Positions 1 to 53,860 of a DNA stretch of 64,000 bases are shown piece after piece. The stretch lies in contig NC_072460.1 in assembly GCF_027596085.1 (NCBI RefSeq), positions 11,389,326 through 11,453,325 on the forward strand, written 5' to 3'. The notes beneath the pieces were generated by a model, which saw only the letters and a program-made list of their open reading frames with translations, was not told where the DNA came from and did no database searches. The position numbers were made by a program, and so were the translations under genes. This stretch comes from Anoplopoma fimbria. Lineage: Eukaryota; Chordata; Actinopteri; Perciformes; Anoplopomatidae. The first letter of the stretch is position 1; every line of letters starts with the position of its first letter.

Positions 1-1239
1 GTGCCTCATCAGTCTTGTCACGCCGCAGCAAGCGCCGCTGGCCATTGCTGTACCCTGGACTGCAGCCTTTTCTTCCCCTGCCGCCTCACACATACACACA
101 CACCATATATACACAGAGACACACACACACAACACACATACACACAACTCCAGACCCACACACATAATGAGGGCTGAATGCACAATGCCAGTGTGTCATG
201 CTCCGACAGCTGGGGCGGCCCCTGCGTCTTGACCGGGGCCACGGGCTGAAGGACCTTCTAATTAACACTCATCCCTCCTCTCTTCTCTCTCTTTTTTACG
301 CCCTCCTCTCCGTTTCCCTCCCTCTCTCCCTCTCACTCTCTGGGTTGCATTGAAACCGGTGAAAAGATGGAGCGTCCTGCAACCTCTGCTTTTGAAAAGG
401 CCTCTCCATTATTGGCTTCGTCTTTTGTCCTCCTTGAGGGGGAAAGGCGCCTCTCACCTTGCTCCCTCTCTCTCCGTCTCTTGTTCTGTCTTAACCATCT
501 TTTTTCTGTTCTCTCTACTTCTCTATGACCTCTGAAAATCTGTCTTGTTTACTCCTTTGTTTTCCTTCAGTTTTATTTCTTTCACCTCTCTCTCCATCAC
601 TCCATCTCAACCTGTTTCTTTACCCCAGCTTTGTCTTGCCTCTACGACCTTCTTCATCCCCCTTTCTTTGTTCACTTTAATCCCTTCTAGTATATTTTCC
701 CTTTTGCAGTTTTCTCTCAGTTCAGTGCAGATCTTCATGGCTACAGGAACATGGTTTTGAGAAAGAGGATGAAAAGCTTTCAGAAGGGTGAGGCATCTGC
801 ACCATGACCCTGTGAGGTGTCATGTGTGGACGATGATGCTCTCCGCCTGTTTCCAGGGCCTTTCCTGAGCTCACGAGCTACCCACACATCACCCCTTCCT
901 TCTCCTGTCTCTTCTGCTCTCCTCATGAGCCGCTGCTATCACCAATCAGAGCTCAGATGTGTGTGACTGCCGCGGCACAAAAGCATACATGGGAAACAAG
1001 CTGAGGAAAACAACAAAATTAAAACCAACACTGGGACATATGCAACCGCAAATATTGTTTTGCAACTGTGTTCAAATTAGCTAGCGCCTGCATGTCTCCC
1101 GCCTCACTAAATGGTGAGGGGAAAAGGAGAGAGAGGGAGGAACTGCAAGGAGGGAGGGCAAGCATACAAGAGCTGAGAGCTGAGATGGGGGGGGCTGTAG
1201 CCAGTACTGAGAGAGGGGGTGTGGGGGTGAAAACCATTC

Positions 1240-1700
1240 ATCGATCGCCTCCGCCGCTGAAATGTTAATGCTAATCGTATAACCGCTCTCTCCGGCGGTG
1301 CCTCGCACTCCAGTGGCAGCTCCAATTAATCTTGGGTGAGGGCTACGGCGCGTGACCCCGGAGCCGCTAGCCGGGGCCCCGCTCGCCGCTGCTTATGTAA
1401 TTACACCGCCCAGTGTGTAATCACCTGGCCTAATCCCTCGGGGCTAGCAATTAGCCTTGCGACGCGCAGTTCCACTAGGCTACGCTAAGGCGCCCGCAAA
1501 ACTCCCATCCACCTCGCCATGGCTCCCGCATGCCAAACTCTTATCCCCCCCCCCTAACTCCCCCTTCCTGATACTTCCCCCCTTTCTTCCCTCTTCTTGC
1601 ACCGCCTACCCTTGCCTAGCGTTAGCCCGCAGATGAATAACGGTCAATTAAAGCTGCATGACTGGGGCTGCCAGGCGTCTGCGCCACCATAATTAGGCCT
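1240..1700. promoter_or_regulatory. Candidate regulatory block in intron 7
   Basis: Unique sequence standing out from flanking CT/AG-rich DNA. It contains the 10-bp palindrome TGTAATTACA (1396-1405), CAATTAG-type sites (near 1327 and 1447-1455), TAATCCCT (1431-1438, CRX/OTX-like), GTCAATTAAA (near 1645) and ATAATTAGGCCTAATC (near 1690). SAMD11 is a known CRX target in mammals; a link here is inference. Conservation across fish would be the test. Confidence 0.3.
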
Positions 1701-2639
1701 AATCACGGGGAGTGAGAGAGACAGAGAGAGAAGGGGAGAAAGAGTGTGTGTCTGACACTCCCCTCCACTCCCTTCCTCCATCTCTCCCTCTCTTCCTCCT
1801 TTTATAGGAGGTAATTTTAAGGGAGGAGTGGCAGACATTAGTCGTTTTGCTCTGGGGTGTGTGTGTGTGTGTGTGTGTGTGTGAACATGTCTGTCTGTCT
1901 GTCTATGTGTGATTTTCTTTTTACCCTATCTGTGCATTTTTGTGCACTAACATGCTAAAAAAAAGATGAGGTAAAAACATCACCTAGTTTTTTGCATGAG
2001 CCATGAAAATATCTGAAAATGAAAATAGGCAGATTCACAAATGCAAGGAGGGCTCATAACCACGCAAAATGATATAACTCGATGCTGCCTGTCTTCCCAT
2101 TTCTCTCTCTCTGCCTCTCTCTCTTTCTCTGCCTCTCTCTCTCTGCCTCTCTCTTTCTCTGCCTCTTTCTCTCTCTCTCTGCCTGCAGTGAGGCCAGGGG
2201 CTCCTGGGGAATTCACTGGTGTGTGACGACCTGTCAGAGTGGCGACAGCGGTCCTGTCCCGCAAAAGCCCAGGCAGTGTGAGTGTGTTTGCGTGTCTGTG
2301 TACGTGTGTGTGTAGCGGTGTGTGTGTGACAGGGCTGCCCTTAATGACGGGAGCGTGGGGGGATTAGGAGCGCCGCGCGGCCGCCCTCGGCTCCTTCTCC
2401 GCAGGAACACATTTACACAGGAAGCTCATTAAAATGGATGAGGCTCCCTCCACGCACGCTCTCTCTCTCTCCCTCCCTCCCTCCCCTTATCTCACTCTCT
2501 CTCAGTCACTTCGTCCTCTCGCCAACTCCTCTCTTCTTCTGTTTTGCTTCCTTCTCTTCATCCCCATTTTAAGCTCCCATGTTTTCCACTTCCGCTCTCT
2601 CTCTTTACTTTTCTCCATCCTTCCCCTATTTGCCTTGCA

Positions 2640-2780
2640 GATGCTTGGCGAGCTTTGCCATTTAAGGCCAGACAAATGGAGCGCCAGGCTCTAAGCCCAT
2701 CGAGCGGCCCTAATGATTTGTTTTTAACAATGGGCCCTAATGGGCCCCAGATAATCAATGATGAGGGGTCGATGGAAAGG
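2640..2780. promoter_or_regulatory. Candidate regulatory block in intron 7
   Basis: Non-repetitive block bounded by CT-rich and AG-rich DNA. It carries CCATTTAAGGCC, CCCTAATGATTTGTTTTTAA, the repeated motif GGGCCCTAATGGGCCC (palindromic GGGCCC pair) and GATAATCAATGATG (PBX/HOX-like). No coding frame of note. Function is inferred only from composition and motif density. Confidence 0.25.
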
Positions 2781-3021
2781 TGAGCCACGGAGGGAGTTAG
2801 AGAGGGGGAGAGCTTCCATCGCTTCCTCTCATTTTCAGCCTCAGCTTTTCATATTATCTCAGTTTTCTGCTTTTTTTCACCAATTACCTCAATTTTAATT
2901 TTCTCTTCACTTTGCACTCATTCCACTCTCATGTCTCTTCCTAATTTTCTTCTCTATTTTTTGCAGGTTCTGTATATTTAATGGGGGTTGAGTATAGTCT
3001 TTGCATTTATACACACATGTT

Positions 3022-3310
3022 CACTACATAGCCAAAAGCATATGGACATGTAAGTTTGTTGATCTCATTCCGAATCTATAGGCAAATATATGCTGCTACA
3101 ACAGGCTTTGCTCTTCTGGGAAAGTTTTGCTCAAGGTTTTGAAACCTGGCTTCAGGGATTTGCTCCCATTCAGTCACAAGAGCGTTAGTGAGGTCATGCT
3201 CTGATGTTGGGTGATAAAGCCTGGCATATATTTTGCAATGCAGTTCAGCCCAAAGGTTTTTGATTGGATGCCATGCAGGCCAGCAAGTTCTTCCACACCA
3301 AACTGAGAAA
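3022..3310 (-). mobile_element. Decayed Tc1/mariner-like element, 3' end
   Basis: On the + strand it starts with a terminal-repeat-like CACTACATAGCCAAAAGCAT, the common fish form of ..GGCCAAAAGTAT... Read on the minus strand, the adjacent bases resemble the C-terminal transposase coding segment of fish Tc1-like copies (GACCTCACTAACGCTCTTGT; CTTTCCCAGAAGAG), with several disablements. The left half of the element is gone. No intact transposase is present. Confidence 0.65.
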
Positions 3311-3699
3311 TTAATTTCTTTATGGGGGATTGTAATTTTGAAACATTAGGGGCCCTTCATACACTCTTGACACGAATCACAATTTCATGTTGTAAAATAT
3401 TTTTCCAAGATTAGCCAAAAGTACTACAAGTATGTATCTAGATACTAAAAGTATCTGGATACATACAACAAAAGTGACTGAGTATGTACTGGTGAAACAT
3501 TATACAGGTTGTGCATCACTCTTTGTACGTTTCCCTTTTCTTTTTGCATTCTCTCATTTAGACAATAGTTCAAGTGTTGAAAAGGGCACTTCAACATTTT
3601 CCTTATTAACCCCTCGTTTTTATTCACTCAAAAACATGCTGAGAGTGACAGCGTTCAAGAGGAGGCAGGTGGAGGTAAAGGGGGACGAAATGAGGTAGA

Positions 3700-3733
3700 G
3701 ATGGATGGATGGATGGATGGATGGATGGATGGA
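3700..3733. repeat. (GGAT)n microsatellite
   Basis: About eight perfect ATGG units, followed by an impure GGGA-rich run to about 3770. Confidence 0.95.
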
Positions 3734-3881
3734 GGAAGGGAGGGAGGGAGGAAGGGAGAGAGGGAGGGCGAGGTCTAGTTAACTCTCCCTGGCCCTGTGT
3801 GGCTAATTACTCTCTGTGTGCTGTCGGAGAACAGCCGCGGCTCACTGCCTACATTCACACACTGCGCTACTAGCCTCTCAC

Positions 3882-3882
<1 letters not shown>

Positions 3883-3949
<67 letters not shown>
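3883..3949. repeat. (AC)n microsatellite, about 33 units
   Basis: Perfect dinucleotide run in intron 7; UG-repeat in the samd11 transcript sense. Confidence 0.98.
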
Positions 3950-3950
<1 letters not shown>

Positions 3951-4069
3951 GCAGACATATTCACATAAACAAACCCAAATTCAATTCGCATAGATGAGCA
4001 TACACGCAGAATGCCAGCTTGAAAAATGGAACAAACACATGCGGACAATCAGGCCCCCTCCTCGCCTCA

Positions 4070-4070
<1 letters not shown>

Positions 4071-4106
<36 letters not shown>

Positions 4107-4133
4107 TATATATATATAAATATATATATATAC
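4071..4133. repeat. (AC)n followed by (TA)n microsatellite
   Basis: AC run to 4104, then ATATATATATAAATATATATATATA to 4133, a compound repeat. Confidence 0.97.
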
Positions 4134-4229
4134 ACCCCCACAGCCTCCCAGAACTGCACCACACAGCGCCCGGCCGCTCTGCTTCCTGCTTATATCCCCA
4201 CCCCTACCCCTCAACACCCCCTTCTATGT

Positions 4230-4342
<113 letters not shown>

Positions 4343-4590
4343 CCTCCCTCCCCTGCTGCCGCACCGCCGGCCCATTATCGATCCCCCGCCTCTCCCCGCG
4401 CCACATAAATAATCGACAAGCAATTACCCGCCCACTCCCGCTGCCCCCGGCTTTGTTTGGGAGGCGCAGGGGCCAGCGCTGGGGGAGAGGAGGGAGGAAT
4501 AGCCGGGGATGCAGGCGTGCAGCTCCACAGTGGTAGCCAAGAGGTTATTGGATCCTTAGTTTAACCATGTATGTGGAGATGCACACACAT

Positions 4591-4599
<9 letters not shown>

Positions 4600-4663
<64 letters not shown>
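4600..4663. repeat. (CA)n microsatellite, about 32 units
   Basis: Perfect array; lies 215 bp from an opposite-strand (TG)n array at 4879, so the two could pair in the transcript. Confidence 0.98.
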
Positions 4664-4665
<2 letters not shown>

Positions 4666-4875
4666 GAAAAAGCCAAATATGAGATCGGATCTTGCTGAGG
4701 AAGCTTGGAATGAGTGGAAGAATGGGAAGAAAAGTGCAGCGGTTGGGGATACTAACTGGCAGGTGATTAACTCCTTCTCCTATTTCTCCCATTGACAAGC
4801 TTTTTCAGAAAAAATCTGAGCATTGTTCCATTGTGATTTCCACATCAACTAGGGCCTCGTATGCAGTATATGAGC

Positions 4876-4878
<3 letters not shown>

Positions 4879-4965
<87 letters not shown>
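4879..4965. repeat. (TG)n microsatellite with one TT interruption
   Basis: About 43 units, interrupted near 4940; starts 126 bp from the exon 7 donor. Confidence 0.98.
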
Positions 4966-4971
<6 letters not shown>

Positions 4972-5090
4972 GAGGAAGAGGTTGTTGGGCTTTATTAAGG
5001 ATGAATAAAACTGATATTGCAAGCAGGGCAGGGTTGCCGGCCTGACAGAGATTTCGGTTTCCAGTGAGTGTGTTTGCATCGGTTTCTTAC

Positions 5091-40423
<35,333 letters not shown>

Positions 40424-40672
40424 GTTAGTGGGAGCCGAGCGCCGGTAACAAGTGAAAAGCTGCTCGCCCGATCCAACTCCAGCGCGCGCTCCGTCTGTGA
40501 GCTGGGCTGAGCCAGACTTGGAGACGCGCCGCTTGGTTTTACGCAGAGCCCCCGTGTCGCCGCGAGACAGCGGTCTGCTGAAGTTGCCGGATAGATTCCC
40601 ATTCAGTAGTTTCCAGCTCGCAGCGGCGGCAGCGCTCTCCGCCAGCCTCACAGCGTCTCTAACCTCCCACAT

Positions 40673-41400
40673 CTAATCACCGCCGCGCTGCTAATACCTG
40701 GCATGGTGAGCCCTGAGCCCGGACGGGAGGTTACCTATGGTGACCATTACGAGTCGCAGCTACGCGTCGTGTCTCTCATGTCTTTTTGCCCGTGGGGAAA
40801 TCAGATGTAGCCTGGAGATTTGTTGTATATTCACCGATTAAAGGCGGAATTGTGAACCGGCTGTACGGTCTTAGAAAACAACGCAAGTCGATTCAGTTTT
40901 GGGGTGTTTGCACGTGGCCAGGACAAAAATCCACAGCCAGAGGAGACAATAAAAAATAAACTGATAATAGTACATTTCTGCTGTTACTTAAAACAACGTT
41001 GCATATGGCATTAATTAAAACCACAAGCCAAACATACCAGGCTTGATATTCTCGAGTAGTATTTGCACAGCATTAATACAGTTGGAAGTTTTGGAAAGAG
41101 TTGTTTTTAACCCCTGTGTATGTCGTTGAAGTCACGCTGAAGTTCACAGACCCAGACCAAACAAGATTTGCACTCTCCGCCGCTTCTCAACTTGGCCCAT
41201 TTAAACAGCGGAGGCTCGGCGAGAGCCTCAGAGAGGAGGGGGGACTGCGAGGGACGGCGCTTCAGCGCGTAAAATGGAGGAACCATCATTAGTGAGCATG
41301 AGGAAGTAAACCGTAATTTCCACCTAGGCAACTGAATCATAAAAAACTTGTTTTATAGCTGTGTCTTCATATCTACGACGTATAAAGCACATACATTAAG
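40673..41400 (-). promoter_or_regulatory. Probable samd11 5' UTR / promoter side
   Basis: This stretch lies directly upstream of the first coding exon. It is CpG-rich up to about 40780 and again at 41170-41280. On the minus strand a TATAAAA box sits at 41351-41357, which would place a start near 41325, and a block containing the + strand AAAATGGAGG (YY1-like) lies at 41272-41281. TAATCA (CRX/OTX-like core) lies at 40674-40679. Possible donors (CCATAG|GTAACC near 40735, CCAG|GTATT near 40700) mean a non-coding first exon could be spliced here. Which start is used cannot be decided from sequence alone. Confidence 0.35.
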
Positions 41401-41984
41401 TTATTGGTAGTTTTAAGTCCCCCTTCAATATGACAATAGATATATGATTATTAAAACACCAATAATATCAGACTTCCGGCATTCAGGCAAATTGTTGCAA
41501 CATGTTAACTATTCTTCCAAATAATATACGCCAAATAATAACATTCATTAAAAGTCAAACACTTAAATTAAAGCCGCCTTAAATTAGACTGGTGGTCAGG
41601 ATCACAGAGGTCTCTGGATTTGCCGATGGCATCAGCCTCAGGTCCACACACGGTTTGTTTTATGTTCTCCTGGTGTGTCTGCATCCATCCACCTCTTTGC
41701 TTTACAGTGACACCACCTTGCCTTTTCTCCCCCCAACTTACACTCACCTGCTGCGGCCACTCCTGCCAGCCTTAAACTGTTCAACAGTGTGAGCAGCGCT
41801 GTCAGTGTTGAAATGTTTTATATAAGGTGTACTTAAATGTCACAAAACTTGAAAAAGCCTCACGGTTGTATGCTTCAGCCAACCAATCATGTTGCAGTTA
41901 ACATCAATGTCTGCCCAATTGTACCACATTTTATCCTAGTAGACATTTGTGTGAAATTCTCGTAATCAGCTTTAAAGGCAAAAA

Positions 41985-42235
41985 ACCTGTTTAAATGACT
42001 TCACAGTGACCTTTGATAACCACAATTTAATCAGATCATTCTTGAGTTCAGGTGGACGTTTGTGCCCAATTTGAAGAAATTTGCTACTGAGATATCATGA
42101 GAATGGGACAAACTTGAGGTCAGAATGACTTTGACCTTTGATCTCTTAAATCTGCTCAGTTCATCCTTGAGTGCAGGTGGACGTTTGTGCCCAATTCAAA
42201 GAAGTTCTCTCCGGGTGTTCCTGATATATCACATT
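41985..42235. repeat. Tandemly duplicated dispersed fish repeat
   Basis: Two diverged copies of the same unit (about 42007-42118 and 42127-42232), each with TGACCTTTGAT-like, TTCTTGAGTTCAGGTGGACG / TCCTTGAGTGCAGGTGGACG, TTTGTGCCCAATT and a GAGATATCA/TGATATATCA end. I recognise this text as a widespread interspersed repeat in fish genomes. Confidence 0.65.
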
Positions 42236-43109
42236 TAAGTTATCAAGTCTAACTCCTCCGACTTGTATTTGGTCTTAATGTTGGGATGCAAGCATGTGTA
42301 GATATAGAATATTTAAAAAAGGACAGATCATAAATAAGTGCAACCGTTGTTGCAAACGTGTTGCTTTAACTAAAAGTAAAACCTCCTCAGCCTGTAACCA
42401 CATTTTCTGAAAGCACTTTCTCTCCACACTGTCTGCAGGTTATGTTCCCCCGAGCTCCTGGAGCTTGTGAGCAGGACCACATCTGACCCCCATCAGTGGA
42501 GAACCACCCAGGTGGATCCACCACCAACACATGGAATAGCCATTCTAGCAGCAGAGGTGGGGTCCAAAACGCTGTGTGTCGGGGGCCTATAAATCAGGCC
42601 AAACTGCCTCTGACACACACAGGAAGGAGGCACGCCACACCACAGGCGGAAGCGGTGCACGGGAAGGCCAGAGACCACAGCCTGGCCAGAACTGGTATAA
42701 GGCCTACAGCTGGCAGGCAAACAGACACAGCAGACATTTACAAAAACACACGCCAGCTACCCAACCAAAGACAGTGACGGACCGAAGATTGACTTTTTTA
42801 TTTTTCTGGAACTGAGGAGCTGTGATGTCTCAAGGGAATGTAATGGAATTAGTGGGTTTGTGGATCAGGAGGAGACCTAAACAGGTTTTACACTCACAGC
42901 TAAAGAAAAAAAAAAGTGACTTGTCCAAAAGCTACTTTTAAAAGTGAACTCAATCTGCAAAATGAAATCGAAAGGCAACGTTGTTCAACCAAACAATAAT
43001 GTCACATCCCATATGTTGGTGCGTATTCTAAACAGAAGCAGTGACATAAATCATGAGCTGCTGACATTTACGGCGTATGTTTACAAACCCATTTCTAGGA
43101 AGTGGAACA

Positions 43110-43470
43110 CTACATTTCAGATGAGAAGCCCTTTGATTCTCTCTTTATCAAACCAGCACTCACCGCAACGAAATGTCTCGATGGAAAGCTCGCTGATATG
43201 TGCGTTGGCGCCGGAGGTTGCAGCATCGGGAGAGCCCTGATGAAACCAGTCATAAAGGGGACACCCATGCTCACTCCTACACCGAGTCCCCGTCCCTCAT
43301 CGTGACTCATTCTTGATGGCTCATCGCGGAGGGGTTCCCCAAACTTGTACAGTGATGACACTTCAACTTCCACATCCTCGAAAATCATTTCGGCGTAAAC
43401 TGAGTAGATTTTTCCATCCGTCTTTGTGTCTCTTTCATCAAATAGTTTGATGTGATGGGGAAACCTTATT
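43110..43470 (-). other. Doubtful open reading frame, possible exon of an unknown gene
   Basis: A minus-strand frame is open for about 120 codons, with CpG-richer composition than the AT-rich flanks. It reads through KTDGKIYSVYAEMIFEDVEV then EVSSLYKFGEPLRDEPSRMS and a Gly/Val-rich part. A GTGAGTGC donor-like site follows CATTTCGTTGCG near 43163. I do not recognise the protein, and no partner exon was found. It may be a relic or a chance frame. Confidence 0.22.
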
Positions 43471-44903
43471 TAACCTTTCTACCGCAACCTTTTCTTACTT
43501 CTTGATTATTTTACAACTGTGGGGCAGAGTACTGCGTATCAAAAAAAAGAGAAGAAAAAACTAAGCACAGAAAAATGGCAACCTGCTCATACACCCAATG
43601 AATTTACAACAAATTAGGAAATACCAATATAAGCACACCAAATTACTGTAACAGGTATCTTGCTATTACTACAGCCAGTTACTTCTGCTTACCATCATAC
43701 CCTGCATGCATTGGTTCTAATAATCCAGCCAGAATAGTCTTTTATATCTACTATGACATTTCAATAGAACAAATGTGATCTAAGATTTCACAGCAAGACT
43801 GATGAATTAAAGGAAAATGTGAGCCTTTTACTCAAAATGCAAAAAGACAAGCTACCTACCACAGAGACACTGGTCGCGCCTACGATTATAGTTTCTCTTT
43901 CTATTACTGAATGCAGTTTCAAGTGTGATTAATCTGATGTATTTACAAAACCCTAAGTCTGATTATCTCTTCTGAGTCTGACACCAAAGGCATCAGTGAA
44001 CACTCTTTATTTTTATGTTTTACTTGTATCATTGGCAGATTTCATCAATAATCACATAAGAAAACCAATCTGTAAAGAACCAAAATAAAAATCATCCATT
44101 TTATGATTTCAGTTGACACAAATAATAAATATTGAGAGACGTCATTACATGGTTCCTTCCATTGTGTTATAATATTGTTTCACTAATGTTCACATACAGA
44201 TATGTTACACTGTCTCTAACATCACAATATGTTTCGTCTATATCTCCATATATTTGACCTCCAAGGTTTTTTTTCTTTTGACAGTTTCTGTTTGTTTGGC
44301 TTTTAAATGAAATGATGTTCATGTTGCTGTAAGTGTACTGAAAAGGAGCCATTTTTCACTTTTTATCTCAGATGTCTATAAAAAACTTAGTGAAACTGAA
44401 AATTATATTACAATAAATAATTGATTCCTGCTTTTTGGATTTCTTTCACTTTGCATTTTCTGTTTCAACAAAGAAACTGAGTCTACATATAGATATTGTA
44501 GATGGTTGTTTACCAATATAATGCAAATTGCCTGTATGGCAGTACCATGGAGCAACATGATCATGGACAAACTATGGTGATTAACTATGGTGATTATTGA
44601 TTAATCTGTAGGTTCTTAATATCTTTATCATTTAGCCTATAAAATGATGGAAAAAGCTAAAAATGTCCATCATAATTAAAATTTGAATGTGAGTTAAAAG
44701 TGCTTGTTTAATGGGACCAACAGACCAAATCACAAAACATATTTGATTTTCTGTGAGTGATATATTAGAAAAGCAGCAAATCCAGTATCAAAATTGTTAG
44801 AAATGAATGTTCTGCTGCTCTGCTCATCAATTTATTGAGTAATTATTTCAGCACTAAAGGTGATTCTTTGAGCCATACAATATGTCAGTAGTTTGGGGTA
44901 TTA

Positions 44904-44906
<3 letters not shown>

Positions 44907-44953
<47 letters not shown>
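44907..44953. repeat. (AC)n microsatellite
   Basis: About 23 perfect units. Confidence 0.98.
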
Positions 44954-44955
<2 letters not shown>

Positions 44956-45099
44956 ACTGCACTTTATATACAATTCAACAATACAGGCCAGTTCATTCCT
45001 GGTTCTGAGTCTGCAAACTATAAAGGTTGTTAGGAAAAATGGACGGCAACTTCGCCATGTTATAAGCCTGACATTCTGCCTATCCTCAAAACGCTTTTG

Positions 45100-45490
45100 A
45101 TGTCCATTCTTTTGGCCTCATCGTCCAACGGGAACCCCCCTAACGCGGCCCCCGCCTCTGCGCCGTTGTTGGCAGCGGCCCCGGAGCCGCAGCGCTGCCG
45201 GCGGGGGAGAGAGGTAATAAATAACCCGGGGAGAGGAGCGGAGACCGCCGGGCGGTGCACAGTCTGACCTGACAAATACTCACTGGAAAACCATCAGAGA
45301 GCGAGAGCCCACCCCTGGCGCTTGGAGCCAGCCTTTCAGACATGAGCTGCAAAATATATAGGCCTGCCCCTACTGGAAAACAGAAAGGAAGACAGACAGA
45401 AGCGTCTCCGTCTCCCGTCTCCCCCCCCTCTCCCCCACACATCCACACCCAGACACCGCCGGAGACACGGCGAGAGTAATTAACTATTTA
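45100..45490. promoter_or_regulatory. CpG-rich block upstream of samd11
   Basis: 45120-45265 is strongly GC- and CpG-rich in an AT-rich setting (CCTAACGCGGCCCCCGCC, GGAGCCGCAGCGCTGCCGGC), followed by unique sequence ending in GAGAGTAATTAACTATTTAA (45473-45492). Could be a distal promoter or an enhancer with homeodomain site. No convincing coding frame. Confidence 0.3.
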
Positions 45491-53519
<8,029 letters not shown>

Positions 53520-53520
<1 letters not shown>

Positions 53521-53860
53521 GTACGGCAGGGCGGCTGTCTTGGCAGGTAGATGAAGTGAGGATCACACGGGCCGGTGTAGGGGTGATTAATGCGCGGGGG
53601 AACGCACGGAAAGGAAAACAAGGCCATAAATCAGCCGCTGGGCCTCCATGCTAATTGTAATTGAAATGAATTTGTCTGGCACATAGAGCAGGGTATTGCA
53701 ATTGCTATTGACCAACGGCGCCCAAGTGATCCAAGGGAAATGATACAGAGAGTGCACCGTGTCCGTGCCAAGATCAATGTGTAACACAGTGCCGGTGTTT
53801 GTGTCCCATAAATAAAGGTGGTTTGGGTTGAAAAACATGTAACTCGTGTGGTTACTCTGG
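53520..53860. promoter_or_regulatory. Candidate distal regulatory block
   Basis: About 340 bp of unique, balanced sequence, open in two minus-strand frames by chance of composition. Motifs: GGTGATTAATGCGCG, GGCCATAAATCAGCCG, CATGCTAATTGTAATTGAAA, ATTGCAATTGCTATTGACC, CCCATAAATAAAGG. Dense POU/HOX-like cores are typical of vertebrate developmental enhancers. I see no splice structure or protein match. Confidence 0.3.

Larger units (their letters stand above)
41401..45100. other. Upstream non-coding DNA, first part
   Basis: Mostly AT-rich unique DNA. It contains a dispersed repeat (41985-42235), one doubtful minus-strand open frame (43110-43470) and a (CA)n array at 44907-44953. No gene could be assembled. 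Confidence 0.5.
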
